Below, piece by piece: positions 1-11,400 of a stretch of 24,852 nucleotides of DNA. This DNA is from Paraglomus occultum (taxonomy: Eukaryota; Glomeromycota; Glomeromycetes; Paraglomerales; Paraglomeraceae). Positions within the stretch are counted from its first letter, which is position 1. Each line of letters begins with the position of its first letter. The stretch covers positions 1 through 24,852 of the forward strand of contig CAJVPJ010000448.1 of assembly GCA_910592205.1 (NCBI GenBank). Reading direction: 5' to 3'. The position numbers were made by a program, and so were the translations under genes. Below the pieces are notes generated by a model. The model ran no database searches. It was not told the origin of the DNA and saw nothing but the letters and a program-made list of their open reading frames with translations.

Positions 1-375
1 GTAAAAGTCTGGATGAGCAGCCATGTAATATTTGTCATCATACTTGGTAAATCCCTTTATCGAAGAATTGCGCTTCTCAAGCCATTTGGAATGTCGTCTA
101 AACTGACTGTCATCATTATTGTACATGTGCGTCGGAAGCGAGTATATTCTGGCAAACTCACTCACAAGTGCTGGCGTACATTCTTCGCTGTTTCCAATGA
201 ATACCAGCAGCGTTTTCATGGGACGCCTAGCGTAATAGGCGTTTTCAACTTGAGTTGGTTCTATGCAGGCAATCTTCTCGTGGGAAATCCATTCAAGTCT
301 TAAGTAATTATTTTTACTTGCTAAGGACAATTGGATCAAGTTATCGATTGCTGGGTTGTTAACAGCTAATGACAT
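1..375 (-). CDS. N-terminal part of kinase-family paralogue (partial, runs off left edge)
   Basis: Read on the minus strand from an ATG at 375, the frame stays open for 125 codons to the window edge, so the gene continues leftwards. The protein is clearly homologous to the first 137 residues of the gene at 5628: both begin M-S-L, share an AIDNL-type helix, a W-I motif, the block EFARIYSLPTH, a Y-NNDD stretch and GFTK followed by YYM. It lacks an insert of about 10 residues that the 5628 copy carries after its YYAIR motif. In AMF kinases this region corresponds to the entry into a kinase N-lobe (WIPY, then the VYxA strand, then the ITQDP strand), but here the P-loop glycines and the ATP-binding lysine are absent, so it looks like a degenerate module. 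Whether a functional kinase domain follows lies outside the window. Start chosen because it aligns with the paralogue start. Confidence 0.72.
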   Translation of the reverse strand, partial: MSLAVNNPAIDNLIQLSLASKNNYLRLEWISHEKIACIEPTQVENAYYARRPMKTLLVFIGNSEECTPALVSEFARIYSLPTHMYNNDDSQFRRHSKWLEKRNSSIKGFTKYDDKYYMAAHPDFY

Positions 376-1697
376 CGTTTGAATACGGAGAAATGTTTAT
401 TGTGTTACATCTTGCCCAATAATAAGCACAGTAAATCAGGGGTCATGTGTGCTATAATAATACTGTAATAAGTAAGTAATACAGTTCCTCGTGATACTTA
501 AGAAATACATTCTTCTATAATGGAGTCTTAACACTTGAAGTTTGTGCTTTATTTTCTAATACACTAGGATAGATTTGACACTTGATCTTTTGTTATGTGT
601 TGCTTGTTACTATGATTCAAAACTGTTCTGTTATTATTATTAGAAGTTGGAGACGCTCTTACTATTCTACTTTAAATTATCGCGTGAGGTAAAGTGCACT
701 GTTTGGACTAAACTATTGGATGTGTTTTCAATGGTTATCATCGATTGCTTTTCTATCAATAAGATGATAACTGGTTTTGGAAAAATTTATTATGCAGAGA
801 AAATGCGCGAAATGCCGTATAGTCTCACTTATCGTGCGAGAATATACCGTGGTGTGGGTAATACTTCATTCTGATTACCCGCTAAACGCTATTTATAACC
901 TGCATATCTCCAGTCTTGAAAAAAAAAACTTAATTAATTGCTCTCCTTCCCTTCCCATGCGGTTTGCAGGTATCGCATTGATTCTAATAGTTCAGTACCA
1001 AACGCTTCTGCTGTCAATGGCCAATTTCGGTAAGAATGTGCGCTTATTGAAATTATGAACGGAAGAATAAGGGCTATAGGCTCCGCCGTCATAATAAGTC
1101 TTCTCCCCATCAAATGTATGAAGTTTTACATAACGTTTTATTACACGTCTTCATCGAAGTGACGAAGTTTCGCTGACTCCCACTGTAATATAGTCATTCC
1201 GAAATAAATTAATTCTTTCACGAGTCTCAAAAGCGCTTGCTTATTACTGGCGATTTGAAAGGTAAAGGATCTTATCCACAAAAGATGTAGCAAATCCTTT
1301 ACTCAAATCCGAAGCATCCTCGGCGTAAATAATAAACTTTGGAGGTTATTCTACAGTAATTGCTGTAACGAAAACTTTTAATAAAAAATTTTATATTAAG
1401 TGTTCTTATGTAATATGCTGTTTGTAGGAGGTGCTTATTCACGATAGGTGCCTATCGTATCATTCCCGAATTATGTTTCATTTAGAATGCTGTTACGTCG
1501 TGCGTAGGACAGATCGTCGCGCGCGTTCGGTTAAAAAGTAAAATCCCCTAGTTTTAGGCTTTTATAGAAGTGACAATCCGCATTCCAAATGGTCATAATT
1601 AAGTCTAAAGTACCGATGCAACAAAAGACCATATCAGTTCAAAAGTTTTCGGACGCCTACGTTCGTATATCTGCCACGAATAATATTACTGTTCACA
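376..1697. other. Intergenic region upstream of the P450 gene
   Basis: About 1.3 kb of AT-rich sequence between the divergent starts of the partial kinase paralogue and the P450. Short open frames (75-96 codons) at 647-1058 have no recognisable motif, overlap each other in different frames and look like chance. It should contain both promoters; I cannot point to a specific element. An 8-bp-arm inverted repeat is listed separately. Confidence 0.5.
1441..1458. repeat. Short inverted repeat (8-bp arms, 2-nt centre)
   Basis: ACGATAGG is followed by TG and then CCTATCGT, a perfect 8-bp inverted repeat with almost no loop. The tiny loop favours a dimeric protein-binding site or chance over an RNA hairpin. 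It lies about 240 bp upstream of the P450 start codon. No function assigned. Confidence 0.3.
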
Positions 1698-3494
1698 ATG
1701 TTATCATTAGACATTCCTATACTTTTCACGACTCTTAATTATTCGAATATTTTTGCTCTTTCGGTACTCGCCTTTATTCTGTACACAATCAACTTTTATG
1801 TCTTGTACTTCAACCGAGAAAATGCGCTTCCTGGCCCACTTCCTCTCCCCCTCGTAGGCAATCTTTTTCAATTAGCCATCTATGGAGACGTGGCAGCATG
1901 GGCTGCTGATCTTCGGAAGAAGTATGGTGACATGTGGGAAGTGTATCTGGGATCCGAGAGACACGTATGGGTCTCGAGAGCCGATTTATTGGACAAACTG
2001 TATAGTACATCAACAAAGAGTAATTACAAATGTAGAACGAAAGGGAATAGGGCAATCGGTGAACTCAAAATGCTAAAAAGCGGAGTTTATCTGAATACGG
2101 ATGTGGATGTTTGGACCTTCAATAGGAAAATGATGAAGCTAGTGTTAACATCGGCCGAGTTCATTGACTATGCTACTAAACATGTGCCAAAGGTGGTTCA
2201 GGAAATGGAAGGATATTGGGCAAAATTGGGATACACAGACAATAGTAGCGATGGCGATGACAAAACTTTTAATCTTCCAGACTGGTTTCATGCACTATCC
2301 TTGGACAGCATTCTGTTCCTGTCTGCTGGTAAGAATGGCTGCGGTCTTGCATCTCTCTTCGTATCCATCTCACCAAATTCTGCGGCACCGTATTCGGCTG
2401 AAACCATGAACGAGGCCAAGGAACTCCGCGATTCTTGGTCGACATTCTTGGATACCTTGCGCACGGCTATATTCGTTCCTGACTTTATTAGATTGGGAAC
2501 TCCACATGGATTGTTACAAAGAAGGAAATATCTAAATAATTTTCGCTGGTTGAATAACAGTTTGCTGACAATGATTGGAGAAAAGAGAGCTGAGATTGAG
2601 AGCTACGACAGAAATGATGGACTAAAGGGTGACTACAACATGCTGAGACTGTTGTTGGTGGCAAATACTCCCCGTGGACCTAGTGTGAGCAGGGGATCGG
2701 ATAAAATAGACAGGGCCATGACTGATGATGAGATTAGAGGATTGTTGTTGGAAGTGCTCGTTGCCGGTATAGAAACTGTATGTAATATCTGATTCGATGT
2801 ATAAGGATAGCAAATGGAATAATGCTAACCGCTGATTTGATCAATCTGTAGTCAGCCAGTCTTATGTGTTCTGTCATATACTTGGTCTGTCGTAACCCAG
2901 AAGTAAAGAAAAAAATACAAGAGGAAGTCGATCTGCTGTTCAGAGATGACCAGACGCGAAAACTGCAATTCGATGATCTGAACAAACTTTATTACCTTGA
3001 AGCTGTCATCAAAGAAGCCTCGCGTATTTACACCCCTGGGCCTATTAATTACAGAGTTGCTTCACAAGATGATGAAATTGGTGGATATACGTGGAAGGTA
3101 ATTTGAAAAATAGCAACGCAGATACTGTGGTGTTTGTTCAGTAATCGCTGATTTATCATTGTATATTTAGGCAGGAACTCAATTCATGATAGATGTAATC
3201 GGTATTCACCATCATCGTGCGCACTGGTCTGATCCTGATGAATTCATTCCTGAGCGATTTCTTTCCGAATCTAAAGAAGTTGTTAAACACTCTTTTCAAG
3301 CATTCGGAGGAGGGCTGCGTATATGTCCTGGTCAACAGTATGCCATGCTCTTGATGAAAATTGTTCTAGCATCATTATATAATAGATATGATATAGACTT
3401 GGCGAACGAAAATGAAAAACCGGCGACTGCATATAAGATTACGCTCTCCTGTCATGGGTTGATGGTTAAAATGAGAAGACGGAACACTATTTGA
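1698..3494 (+). CDS. Cytochrome P450 monooxygenase (three exons, complete)
   Basis: Exons 1698-2777, 2852-3097 and 3171-3494 join in phase 0 at both junctions and encode 549 residues, a normal length for a microsomal fungal P450. Introns are 74 and 73 bp, each GT..AG, with plausible branch sites (GCTAAC at 2825-2830; GCTGAT near 3147). The N-terminus has a hydrophobic anchor (about residues 10-36) and a proline-rich hinge (LPGPLPLPLVGN), as expected for an ER-membrane enzyme. The I-helix motif AGIETSAS (oxygen activation) spans the first splice junction. The K-helix ExxR is EASR (415-418), PERF follows at 469-472, and the haem-binding loop is FGGGLRICPG with axial Cys494. Such enzymes use NADPH-cytochrome P450 reductase to hydroxylate lipids, sterols or xenobiotics. 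Substrate and CYP family cannot be told by eye, though the FG-loop style resembles AMF-expanded P450s. No frame damage seen; most likely functional. Confidence 0.93.
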
Positions 3495-4869
3495 GATTAA
3501 CGTAGGCACATCAGACTATTCATGTACCCTTATATTGCTATACCTTTTGACGTTACAACAATAATAAGCGTGAAAATTGTAACATTCCGACAACCATAAC
3601 AGTTTGGTCATAAAAACATGCTGCGTAGAGCAGTTGCCATAAGAAAAGCTGAAGTCCGAACCGCTTAATATGACTTGCAACAGACGCAAAACATATTACG
3701 ATATAAATCGCGCAAGTAAATATTAGTTTCCGAATGGTCGCAAAAGCACAAAAGATGATCATACTGCCCAAAGGAATGCTCTTTTCTTTTCCATCTGATA
3801 TATGGCGTCAATCTGTGATCATGGCGCATCGTTAAATATAAGCAGAACATCTAATTATACGGTTCTTGACCGTTTAAGATATTGTTGGTAAATATTGTTC
3901 CTCAATGGTAAAGACAATAGTAAAATATGGCCCTGATTATAAAAGCGAGAATGGCTGTATATTTAGTAATGCATGCTTTTTTCGCGTAATGAGCGGGTAT
4001 TAGACGGATTTTCCAGAATGTTACTTTCATTGAGTGTAAAATGCGTAAAAGAAGTTAAAGAGAAGCAATTTTAGACAAGCGATACGATAATCTGAATTTC
4101 ACAAGTTTCTTCCTGGTGAATTTCTATTTGTACGTATAAAGCAGCCTGCTTCTAATTGCAAATGCGGACTAATTTCAGAATAATAATGATTGCAACATTA
4201 TGACTAACTATAGTCGTTTGATATTATTACACTCGCTACACGCAAAGATTAAGGCGCGGTTTTATTAGCGTTGCGTTGTCCGTTCTCCGCGTTGCATATC
4301 GAATTTTATGTTGAAATCCTTCAAAATGTTAGGCTATTTAGCCATTCAACAAGACAGCAAATTTAAAACATACAAGCCAAGGACTGACTTTCCAACAGCA
4401 ATGACTACCCGGTTTTTTTACTACACCATATAGATACAGTACATACATTACAGTATAATGTACGTTAACCGACATGAATACATTAATAAGAGTAAAAACG
4501 TGCATATTAATATAATCGTTGAATCGCTCGCGCGTACACAAACAGGAAGAAAGCAGCGTCATTGGCGTGGGGTCTATGAATACCAAACGTACTTAACTAC
4601 AAGAAAACATTTGTGCAAAAATTAATTATGTCGGGAAGTTGTAGTTGAGCTGGGTCAAAATAAATCTGCAAGTTAACAGATCGATCTTTCACATGTTACA
4701 GTTTTAAATTTGTACATAATTAACATCGACAAATTCGATTTTGATATTAATTGGGTGTTGACTTATTTTGGGGAAAATAAATGAACTGACGCATGAATGT
4801 GATTCAATTTTTTTGCTGACAAAAATTTGTATTTATTTATAAATCTTCTACTCCAAGTCACTGTGTTCA
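3495..4869. other. Intergenic region, P450 to tRNA
   Basis: About 1.4 kb, AT-rich. Open frames here (61-82 codons, minus strand, 3553-4586) are short and have no recognisable motif. The first part should hold the P450 3' untranslated region. I see no gene. Confidence 0.5.
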
Positions 4870-4940
4870 GCGCCGTTAGTACAGTGGTAGAATTGAAGCT
4901 TCCCAAGCTTTAGCCCCGGGTTCGATTCCCGGACGGCGCA
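4870..4940 (+). tRNA. tRNA-Gly (anticodon CCC)
   Basis: A 71-nt cloverleaf folds cleanly. The acceptor stem GCGCCGT pairs with ACGGCGC, leaving discriminator A. The D-arm carries AGTGGTA in its loop. The anticodon stem GAAGC/GCTTT holds the 7-nt loop TTCCCAA, giving anticodon CCC. The T-arm CCGGG/CCCGG has loop TTCGATT, which also forms the pol III B box. No intron; CCA is not encoded, as in eukaryotic nuclear tRNA genes. A TTTT run follows within 10 bp as the likely pol III stop. It reads GGG glycine codons. One A-A mismatch in the D stem is the only flaw. Confidence 0.95.
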
Positions 4941-5627
4941 ATCAAAATTTTCTCAATCAGTCCGTAAAGGAGAAAGTGATTTCTTGACAAGATACTAATA
5001 CATTTTACTGATTAGTTGAATTTGCACTCAAACGAGAGGAAGCAAACCAAAGCCAAACACAATCTATCTCTAGATAACAGGATACGAAACAAACCCAGCG
5101 AAGCCATCACTAGTTCCTTAGAGAGAAACGTCTCAGGCGTTGACATCGTCACAGTCAAATATTTATCTATTAGTGGCCCTGTCCGAAATGTCAGAGAATC
5201 AAGTGATTTGGAAAGACTTCCAGGCACTAATAATTCGACACACTCAATTTTGGATCCATGCTCTAAGTATAGATATTGTGAATTATAAGTATGGCTACTA
5301 CCGTGATTCTCATTCGATATTAAGTTGCATTTCAAATCGGCTTAAGACAATGTTTAACTATACATAACTTTGGAATTGTAAGCTTTCCTAGACATGGACA
5401 ACATATAATAATAAAATTAATCGTGTCTAAAAATATCCCGCGATCTAGTGGACAGTCCCGTATCTTTAATTCAATGAACATTTTAATCATAACATAACAA
5501 AACGATAAATCATTCAGGTGTTAAAACATACCGGTTATGAATGTAAACGGTTTCAATGACAACCGTGTGACGTAATACAATAAACGTTGAGAAGAAAAAG
5601 CGAAAAACTTGAAAATTTTTATTCAAA
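4941..5627. other. Intergenic region upstream of the kinase gene
   Basis: Overlapping open frames on both strands at 5012-5367 (75-107 codons) show no recognisable domain; their mutual overlap suggests low stop density rather than a gene. The last 150 bp, AT-rich and ending about 40 bp after a GTGACG motif, should include the promoter and leader of the 5628 gene. Confidence 0.45.
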
Positions 5628-8132
5628 ATGTCGTTAGAATCAGGGACCGTTAATAAATCAGCAATTGACAACTTGGTTAAATCCTCCTGGGAAAGTGACA
5701 AGTTGTGCTTAAGACTTAGATGGATTCCTTACGGGGAAATCACCGACGTAGAACAAACTCAAATTGACAATGTCTACTATGCTATTCGTAAATATTCGTC
5801 ATATCGTAAAGTGGAGGAAAAGCCGATAACGCTGGTATTCCTTGGAAGTAGCGAAGTGTGTACACCAACAATTTTGAATGAGTTTGCTAGAATATACTCA
5901 CTCCCGACACACAAGTATAATAATGATGACAATAACTTTAAAAGATATCCCGCATGGCTTGTGGGTCGCAACAAACTGATAGAAGGATTCACCAAGTCTA
6001 ATGACAACTATTATTACATGGTTGCTGATAAAAAGTTTTATCATTGTTATTCACTCTACGAATTCTGCACCGCATGTGGAATACTACGGTGCAGCCCTGT
6101 GTGGTGCATTTGCAGTCATAAAGAATTATCCGATGGATGGACCAGCAACAATATGCGACTCGACGAGTTAATCAAGAAAACTCAACTACAAACAAACTCT
6201 GCAAATGATGCCTATTTGGAATGGATTCCATTCGATCGTATTCGTGATGAGGGACAATATGGGTTATACTTGGATCATGCAATGATTGAATTGATTCCAC
6301 TTGAGATAACAGATGAGACACAGATTTATATTAAACTGAGGTAAACTATTTACTGGTGTGTCATATTTATTGAATAGTTTGACTTATTATTATGCATTAT
6401 TTACGCTAGTTATGTGATAAGCATCCAGATATTTTTACCGTGGATGTTTGGGTTACCATCGGATTTACATATGACGCAAGTAAACAAAAGTATTGTCTAA
6501 TACAACCAAAGTATGGGGATGGATTATGTCTGGCGTGTACGGGGCAGTTAAGCTCCAAGATAAATGCATTCTGTTATTTATGTAAAGCACCACGACCTCT
6601 TAATTGGACTACTGGCGACAAATCACTGGATTTATTTATTATGGAATCATGGAAGAATATGTATAGCAGCCGAGATGCATATATACAATGGATTGAATAC
6701 TCCCTTTTGACAAACGTACAAGAAACGACATCATTACGCCATGGATGCACACATGTAGCAGATTGGACAACGACACGTGTGTCACTCAAAAAGTTGTTAA
6801 CAAAGAAAATGATTTCCATCAGGTAAATTGTTTAAAGTAAGCGTAAATTATTAACGTGTATCGCGTGCTAATACTAAACCTAGCTTATCGTATTCTGTTT
6901 GTTCAATAGCTAACTAGGGAATATCCAGATATATTGACCCAAGATAATATTTGGATAATTGGGATTACGCGGGATCCATCTACTTGGGAATATTATTTAG
7001 TCTTCTACCAAGACGTGCACTCACTGTTGGACAGGTTTATACGAAATAATGCACATTTAAAGCACATGCAGTATAGTGACTTTGATGAAGTTAAAGAGAT
7101 CGGATCTGGCGGTTACGGATCAGTTTATACTGCCAAATATAGAAATTATACAGAAGTAGAGCGTATGAAAGAAACTGTTGTACTCAAACGGTTTAAGAAT
7201 TTTGATGAAATGCCGGAATTATTTATTTCAGAGGTAAGCAATAATTGGTACGATATATGATACTATTAAAGTGACATTAATGTAACACTGTATTTATTTT
7301 CAATTAACAGTTCCGAAATCATGCCAAGTGCATGCATGGTGATATCTTTTTCCTTAAAATTTATGGAGTCACACAAGACCGAGAAACAAAAGAGTACATG
7401 ATTGTTATGCAATATGCTAACAATGGTAGTCTCTTGTCTTATTTGGATCATAATATTAACAAATTTACGTGGAGAATGAAATTAGAACGTTTGAGGGATA
7501 TTGCAAGCTATCTGTATACTATGCATGACATGGGATTAGTGCATTGTGATCTTCATGGCGGAAACATAGTTTTGCATCATGACGACAACAATCAGTCAGT
7601 ACCATTAATATGCGATCTTGGTCTGTCTCGATCAGTGAATTCAGATGAGTCAACCATTCGAGGCGTTTTGCCCTTTATTGCACCGGAAGTCTTTCATACC
7701 CGCAAGTTTACGGAAAAGTCAGATGTGTATTCTTTTGGTATCATTGTGTATTTAGTTGCAACTGGTGAACCGCCTTTTAGAAATCGGCAATTTGACAGAA
7801 ATTTAATATGTACCATTATGGACGGACTACGACCATTGATGCCTGATTCCGCACCAGAGAAATACAAGAAACTTGCCGAGCGGTGTTGTGATGCTGATCC
7901 TGATAAGCGTCCTAATGCGTTGACACTTTGGCGGGATATTAAAGGGCTTGTTTATGAAATTGATGATTATGACAACATGTGGAATACTATCTATCATAAC
8001 GATGTCAAACCATTGTCACGTCTCGAGAAGGAGAGTAAATATTCTAGTACGCTCTTACCTACTGGAGGTTTGCCCAAACCAAGAAACAGTTATAGTTACG
8101 ATTCCCATCAGTTACCTCCCTTATCAGATTGA
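5628..8132 (+). CDS. AMF-type kinase (TKL-like) with repeated degenerate N-lobe/Cys-ribbon modules
   Basis: Best model: exons 5628-6340, 6422-6822, 6918-7233 and 7311-8132. Introns at 6823-6917 (phase 2) and 7234-7310 (phase 0) fit perfectly; intron 6341-6421 has good borders but is one base out of phase. The catalytic domain starts in exon 3: P-loop GSGGYGSVY, lysine in VVLKRF, then in exon 4 HCDLHGGN (catalytic loop; Asp and Asn kept, Arg of HRD replaced by Cys), DLG for DFG, and IAPEV. The C-lobe ends PDKRPNAL with an unstructured tail. All catalytic residues are present, so it is probably an active Ser/Thr or dual-specificity kinase. Upstream are three WI(P/E)(Y/F) motifs (residue 32, residue 199, and near 6684), each followed by strands resembling a kinase N-lobe up to a TxDPxTxEYxxV block. 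The first two are followed by Cys ribbons (CTAC..WCIC; CLAC..CYLC), each leading into a WTS/WTT helix. Substrate unknown. Confidence 0.8.
6341..6421 (+). other. Putative intron 1 of the kinase gene with a phase conflict
   Basis: The donor GTAAAC and acceptor ATAAG resemble the next intron of the same gene, and the exon-2 frame (PDIFTVDVW, matching PDILTQDNIW of exon 3) is unambiguous. The donor leaves two codon bases, whereas every available AG (ending 6377, 6409, 6421) needs a different remainder. Spliced at 6421, translation would stop early in exon 2. Either a one-base deletion has occurred, or the sequence has an error, or splicing is unusual. Confidence 0.55.
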
Positions 8133-8699
8133 GCTTGTCGAATGTCTATGAGGAACAAAAGAGTTACAGAGACAGCAATTAGCTCCGTTTGTATAAACAA
8201 GGTCAATATACAATATTTGTTTAGCATTCTTTAAATAAACATAAACATTTTAATATGAAAGAAAATTGTGCGCGTTTCCTGCTACTACTTTGTCGGGTAG
8301 ATCATTTGAATATCTTGGGGTAGACATTGTCGTTATTTGTGGATTCTAGTTATATCGAAGTTCGGTCTATTTTAACAAATTTCGTTATGGCATTACTGTA
8401 TATAGCAATCTGACCAACACATAAAGTTGTAACGGCTCTTGATAATCTTGTCCTATTTTGTCAGCAGCAAGATTTAAGCATTGACATTCAATTATATAGT
8501 CAGTTAAAGCAAGTGCGTAAACAAATTGTTGTAGAGAATTTTATCAATCAGTAGAGAAACAAAACGGAACGTACAAAAGTAAATAAATAAATTCCGCTTT
8601 TACGAATATTACGCGATTATATAAACAGATAGAAGTCTGTATTAACAAAGGTTTGGCGAAATGGAGCTCTTTGTTAAAACGGATTTTACTGTGTAAAGG
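8133..8699. other. Intergenic region downstream of the kinase gene
   Basis: AT-rich 3' flank; AATAAA-like motifs (for example AAATAAACATAAAC near 8232) could serve polyadenylation. No coding frame or RNA seen. Confidence 0.45.
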
Positions 8700-8947
8700 T
8701 TGTTCTTATTAGACTTGGTACGCCCCTTTATGAATGAGCAATGCCACATAAGCCATTCGTTATACCGTCTAAACTGGCGAAAATGAAAATCTTAGAACAT
8801 TCTGGCAACAAGTGCTGCTGTAAATTCTTCGCCGTTTTCAATGAATACCAGCATTGTTTTTGTTACGTTGCGAATCGCGTAGTAGACGTTGTCGATTTGG
8901 CTTGATCGTACGGTGATTTCGGAGTAAGGAATCCATTCAAACGACAT
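8700..8947 (-). pseudogene. Relic of the kinase-family N-terminal module
   Basis: On the minus strand from an ATG at 8947, 51 codons run to a TAA at 8792. They match the first module of the 5628 gene: FEWIPYSEIT, then a block matching QIDNVYYAIR, then MLVFI and a degraded EFTAALVAR. The conserved block corresponding to EFARIYSLPTH is mostly deleted. Past the stop, homology resumes in another frame (QFRRYNEWL, then a GRTKSN block equivalent to GFTKSN). The copy has lost the leading AIDNL helix, carries a deletion with frameshift, and cannot encode a kinase. It is closer to the 5628 gene in its SQIDNVYYAIR block than to the copy at 1-375. Confidence 0.8.
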
Positions 8948-11400
8948 GATACTGAATAAAAAGCAACGCGATTATTCTTAGCAGTTTAAATAATCGAGTT
9001 TGATTTCATAATTACTTATGGAGATAAAAATACAATAATAGTTTGTCATGCGTCTTTTCTGGTACGGTTTAAACCACAACTTTAAAGTTTTCATGAATTC
9101 AACCAAATAACATTGTCGTATGTGTAACTAGACACAAAACAATTAATACGATTAATGTACAGCATTAACATTTGGCATAAACAATAACTATTCAAGTGTT
9201 TTCATTTACTATTATCGTATTGCGTGAACAAACTTACTGGAAAGCATGTGGGCTAGAATATTGTACACTTTTATTTCAAGACATTTTTTACTCAAGAAGA
9301 TATTTTATTTAAATGTCAAAATTTAATTATTCTTTCCATTTGCAGAACATGTTCGCTCTTTTCTTACTAATCTTGTTTTGCCTTATTCATATATATATAG
9401 TTGGTAACTTTGCGCATTGGTATATAATTATTTGAATTGTTTTGGACTTATCGTTTTTTTAAAACTGCTTTTTTACAAATTTACTTTATTGTCGACTTGT
9501 CAACGTGTCTTATGAAATGGAAAAGAGCACCAGTAAAAAATCATTAATACGCCTACATACAGAATATTCTTTATTATAAATTAACATAATGCGCAACATA
9601 TTGTAAAATACATCTAAATAAACCTCGTGTCTTGAAAGATCAATCCGTTCGTAAGCAATTTAGCTGAACGATAAAATTTACCTTTTCGTAATTGAATACA
9701 AATTTATAACATTTTGTCAAAATTTCGGTCATTGAAAAATGTCCCGTGATATCTTGAATTTATTATTCCTTGCAGATTATGAAAATGGTTTAATATATCA
9801 TCGACTTCGTCCATTCCATCATACAATATTTTACCCGATCCTTTTCAACAACAATTACCACCTCACACGTAAGCACAAGCTATTTAATTCTTTAACCATG
9901 CACTTACCCACATTCTACTCCATTCATACATTAGAAGCATTCGTTGTCTAAACATGCTTCATTACTTAACGTGATAAGATAGTAAATGGAATCGATAAAA
10001 CAAATCGGGCATAATATAATTTCAACTAACCTGTTGATACATTCATCAATTTAATGTACTAACATTAACATTCGAACAAGTTTGGATACATAATTGTTTA
10101 CAATTAAAACAAACTACCGTTGTCCTTGTATAACCGCTTCTACCATGCGAACTAAAGCCAAACGCATCAAAACAAAAGACTATCTACAATACAACATTCC
10201 AACAAGTAAACCCTAAATTCCCCAGACAACAGATACCGACTCTGCGAAGCGTATCCCAAGCATCGCTAGTTTGGGAAATAAAATTGGCGCTATAACATGC
10301 CCAACGTTGGTTGCCTTATTAAAGGTAAATAATGTACATTGCATAAACTGATCAATTTGATTGTTCAGATAGATACCAATTGTATTTATTGTGTTAAAAA
10401 ATAATCAGCAATGTTCTTTTACAACATGTTTCGCATGCATATTAGGCAAATTATTTCACACGTTGTTAAAGGTTTGCTATTGTAATCTGGTATTCTTTTC
10501 TTTCTTGCAACGATAATTCCAGTAGACATAATGTCATCTATTTCATAGACCGGTTTGACGTTGCTATAAACCGAATAACAAAGTTACTACGTGTCGTCCC
10601 TAAAGAGCATTATAACGAATATTAGATTATTATTGTCGTGCCCTGCATGTAATATGTTGGCTGTATTATTCATGGTTTGTAAACAGGGCAGCAGTTTGAT
10701 ATGATAAGCTATTACAATGCAATGCAACCAAACAATGAGTTTGTAACTATTGAAGCTTTCATTACACTTTCCCACGATTAACTTTGAAGTAGCTTTTACG
10801 GAATTTCCTATAACTGAGCTAGTGCCAAGAATTGTAGACGAGAGGTTTAACTAATTTCGTAAGACAATATATTCTAATTTAAAGGCGCTGTCGGGCAGGA
10901 AAGCACTAAGCTTACTGCTGACAACTAGTATTCTTAACGTTAATCAGTCTTGTATGCGCTATCAATATTACATCTACTTTTTTTATGAGATTGGTTTCAA
11001 AAGCTTACAAGTTGGAAAGTTATTCTACACTAAACAGCGTTAATCATATCCCACGAAATCGATGGCAAGCTCGACGCCCATTTACTGTCGGCGCGAGCAA
11101 GCGTTATACACTTTTGGCGACGATAGAAACTTCACCAGGAAATGAACGAGACAATTATAATCGTACACTGAATTGCTGATTTTACTAGAATAAATGAACT
11201 ATTCTTAAGCAAGGGATATAAATTTCGCAAACTTGACTATCTGGCAGCATTTGTGCGCCGTCACACAACGAATCGAGTGCATAGTTTTTTAAAGCGCATA
11301 GCACAGTCCATTTCGGATGCCTTCTGTACTTTTCCGGCTTCAGTCTTGCATTCTGAAAAATTTTTTTTTTACTGTATGTGATACTCGTCATTATACTAGA
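8948..11400. other. Long gene-poor AT-rich stretch
   Basis: About 2.4 kb with no recognisable coding domain, tRNA or transposon end. Open frames at 9739, 10587, 10985 and 11185-11415 are 62-76 codons, low-complexity or hydrophobic, and look like chance. A poly-T run of 12 lies at about 11359-11370, just upstream of the Sel1 gene. A faint similarity between about 10150-10290 and 5040-5130 is noted in the findings. Confidence 0.5.

Noticed and set aside
647-1058. Overlapping ORFs of 75 and 93 codons upstream of the P450
   Set aside because: Different overlapping frames, no motif, biased to residues expected from AT-rich DNA, no splice context.
2288-2400. Possible extra intron in P450 exon 1 at GGTAAGAATGG
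   Set aside because: The frame remains open and the translated segment (LASLFVSISPNSAAP) fits the FG region of related P450s, so the stretch is coding.
4870-4940. Possibility that the tRNA is a SINE head
   Set aside because: Full cloverleaf with intact acceptor stem and a T-run directly downstream; no SINE tail visible.
5012-5367. Three overlapping ORFs on both strands between the tRNA and kinase gene
   Set aside because: They shadow one another and none contains a recognisable domain; low stop density explains them.
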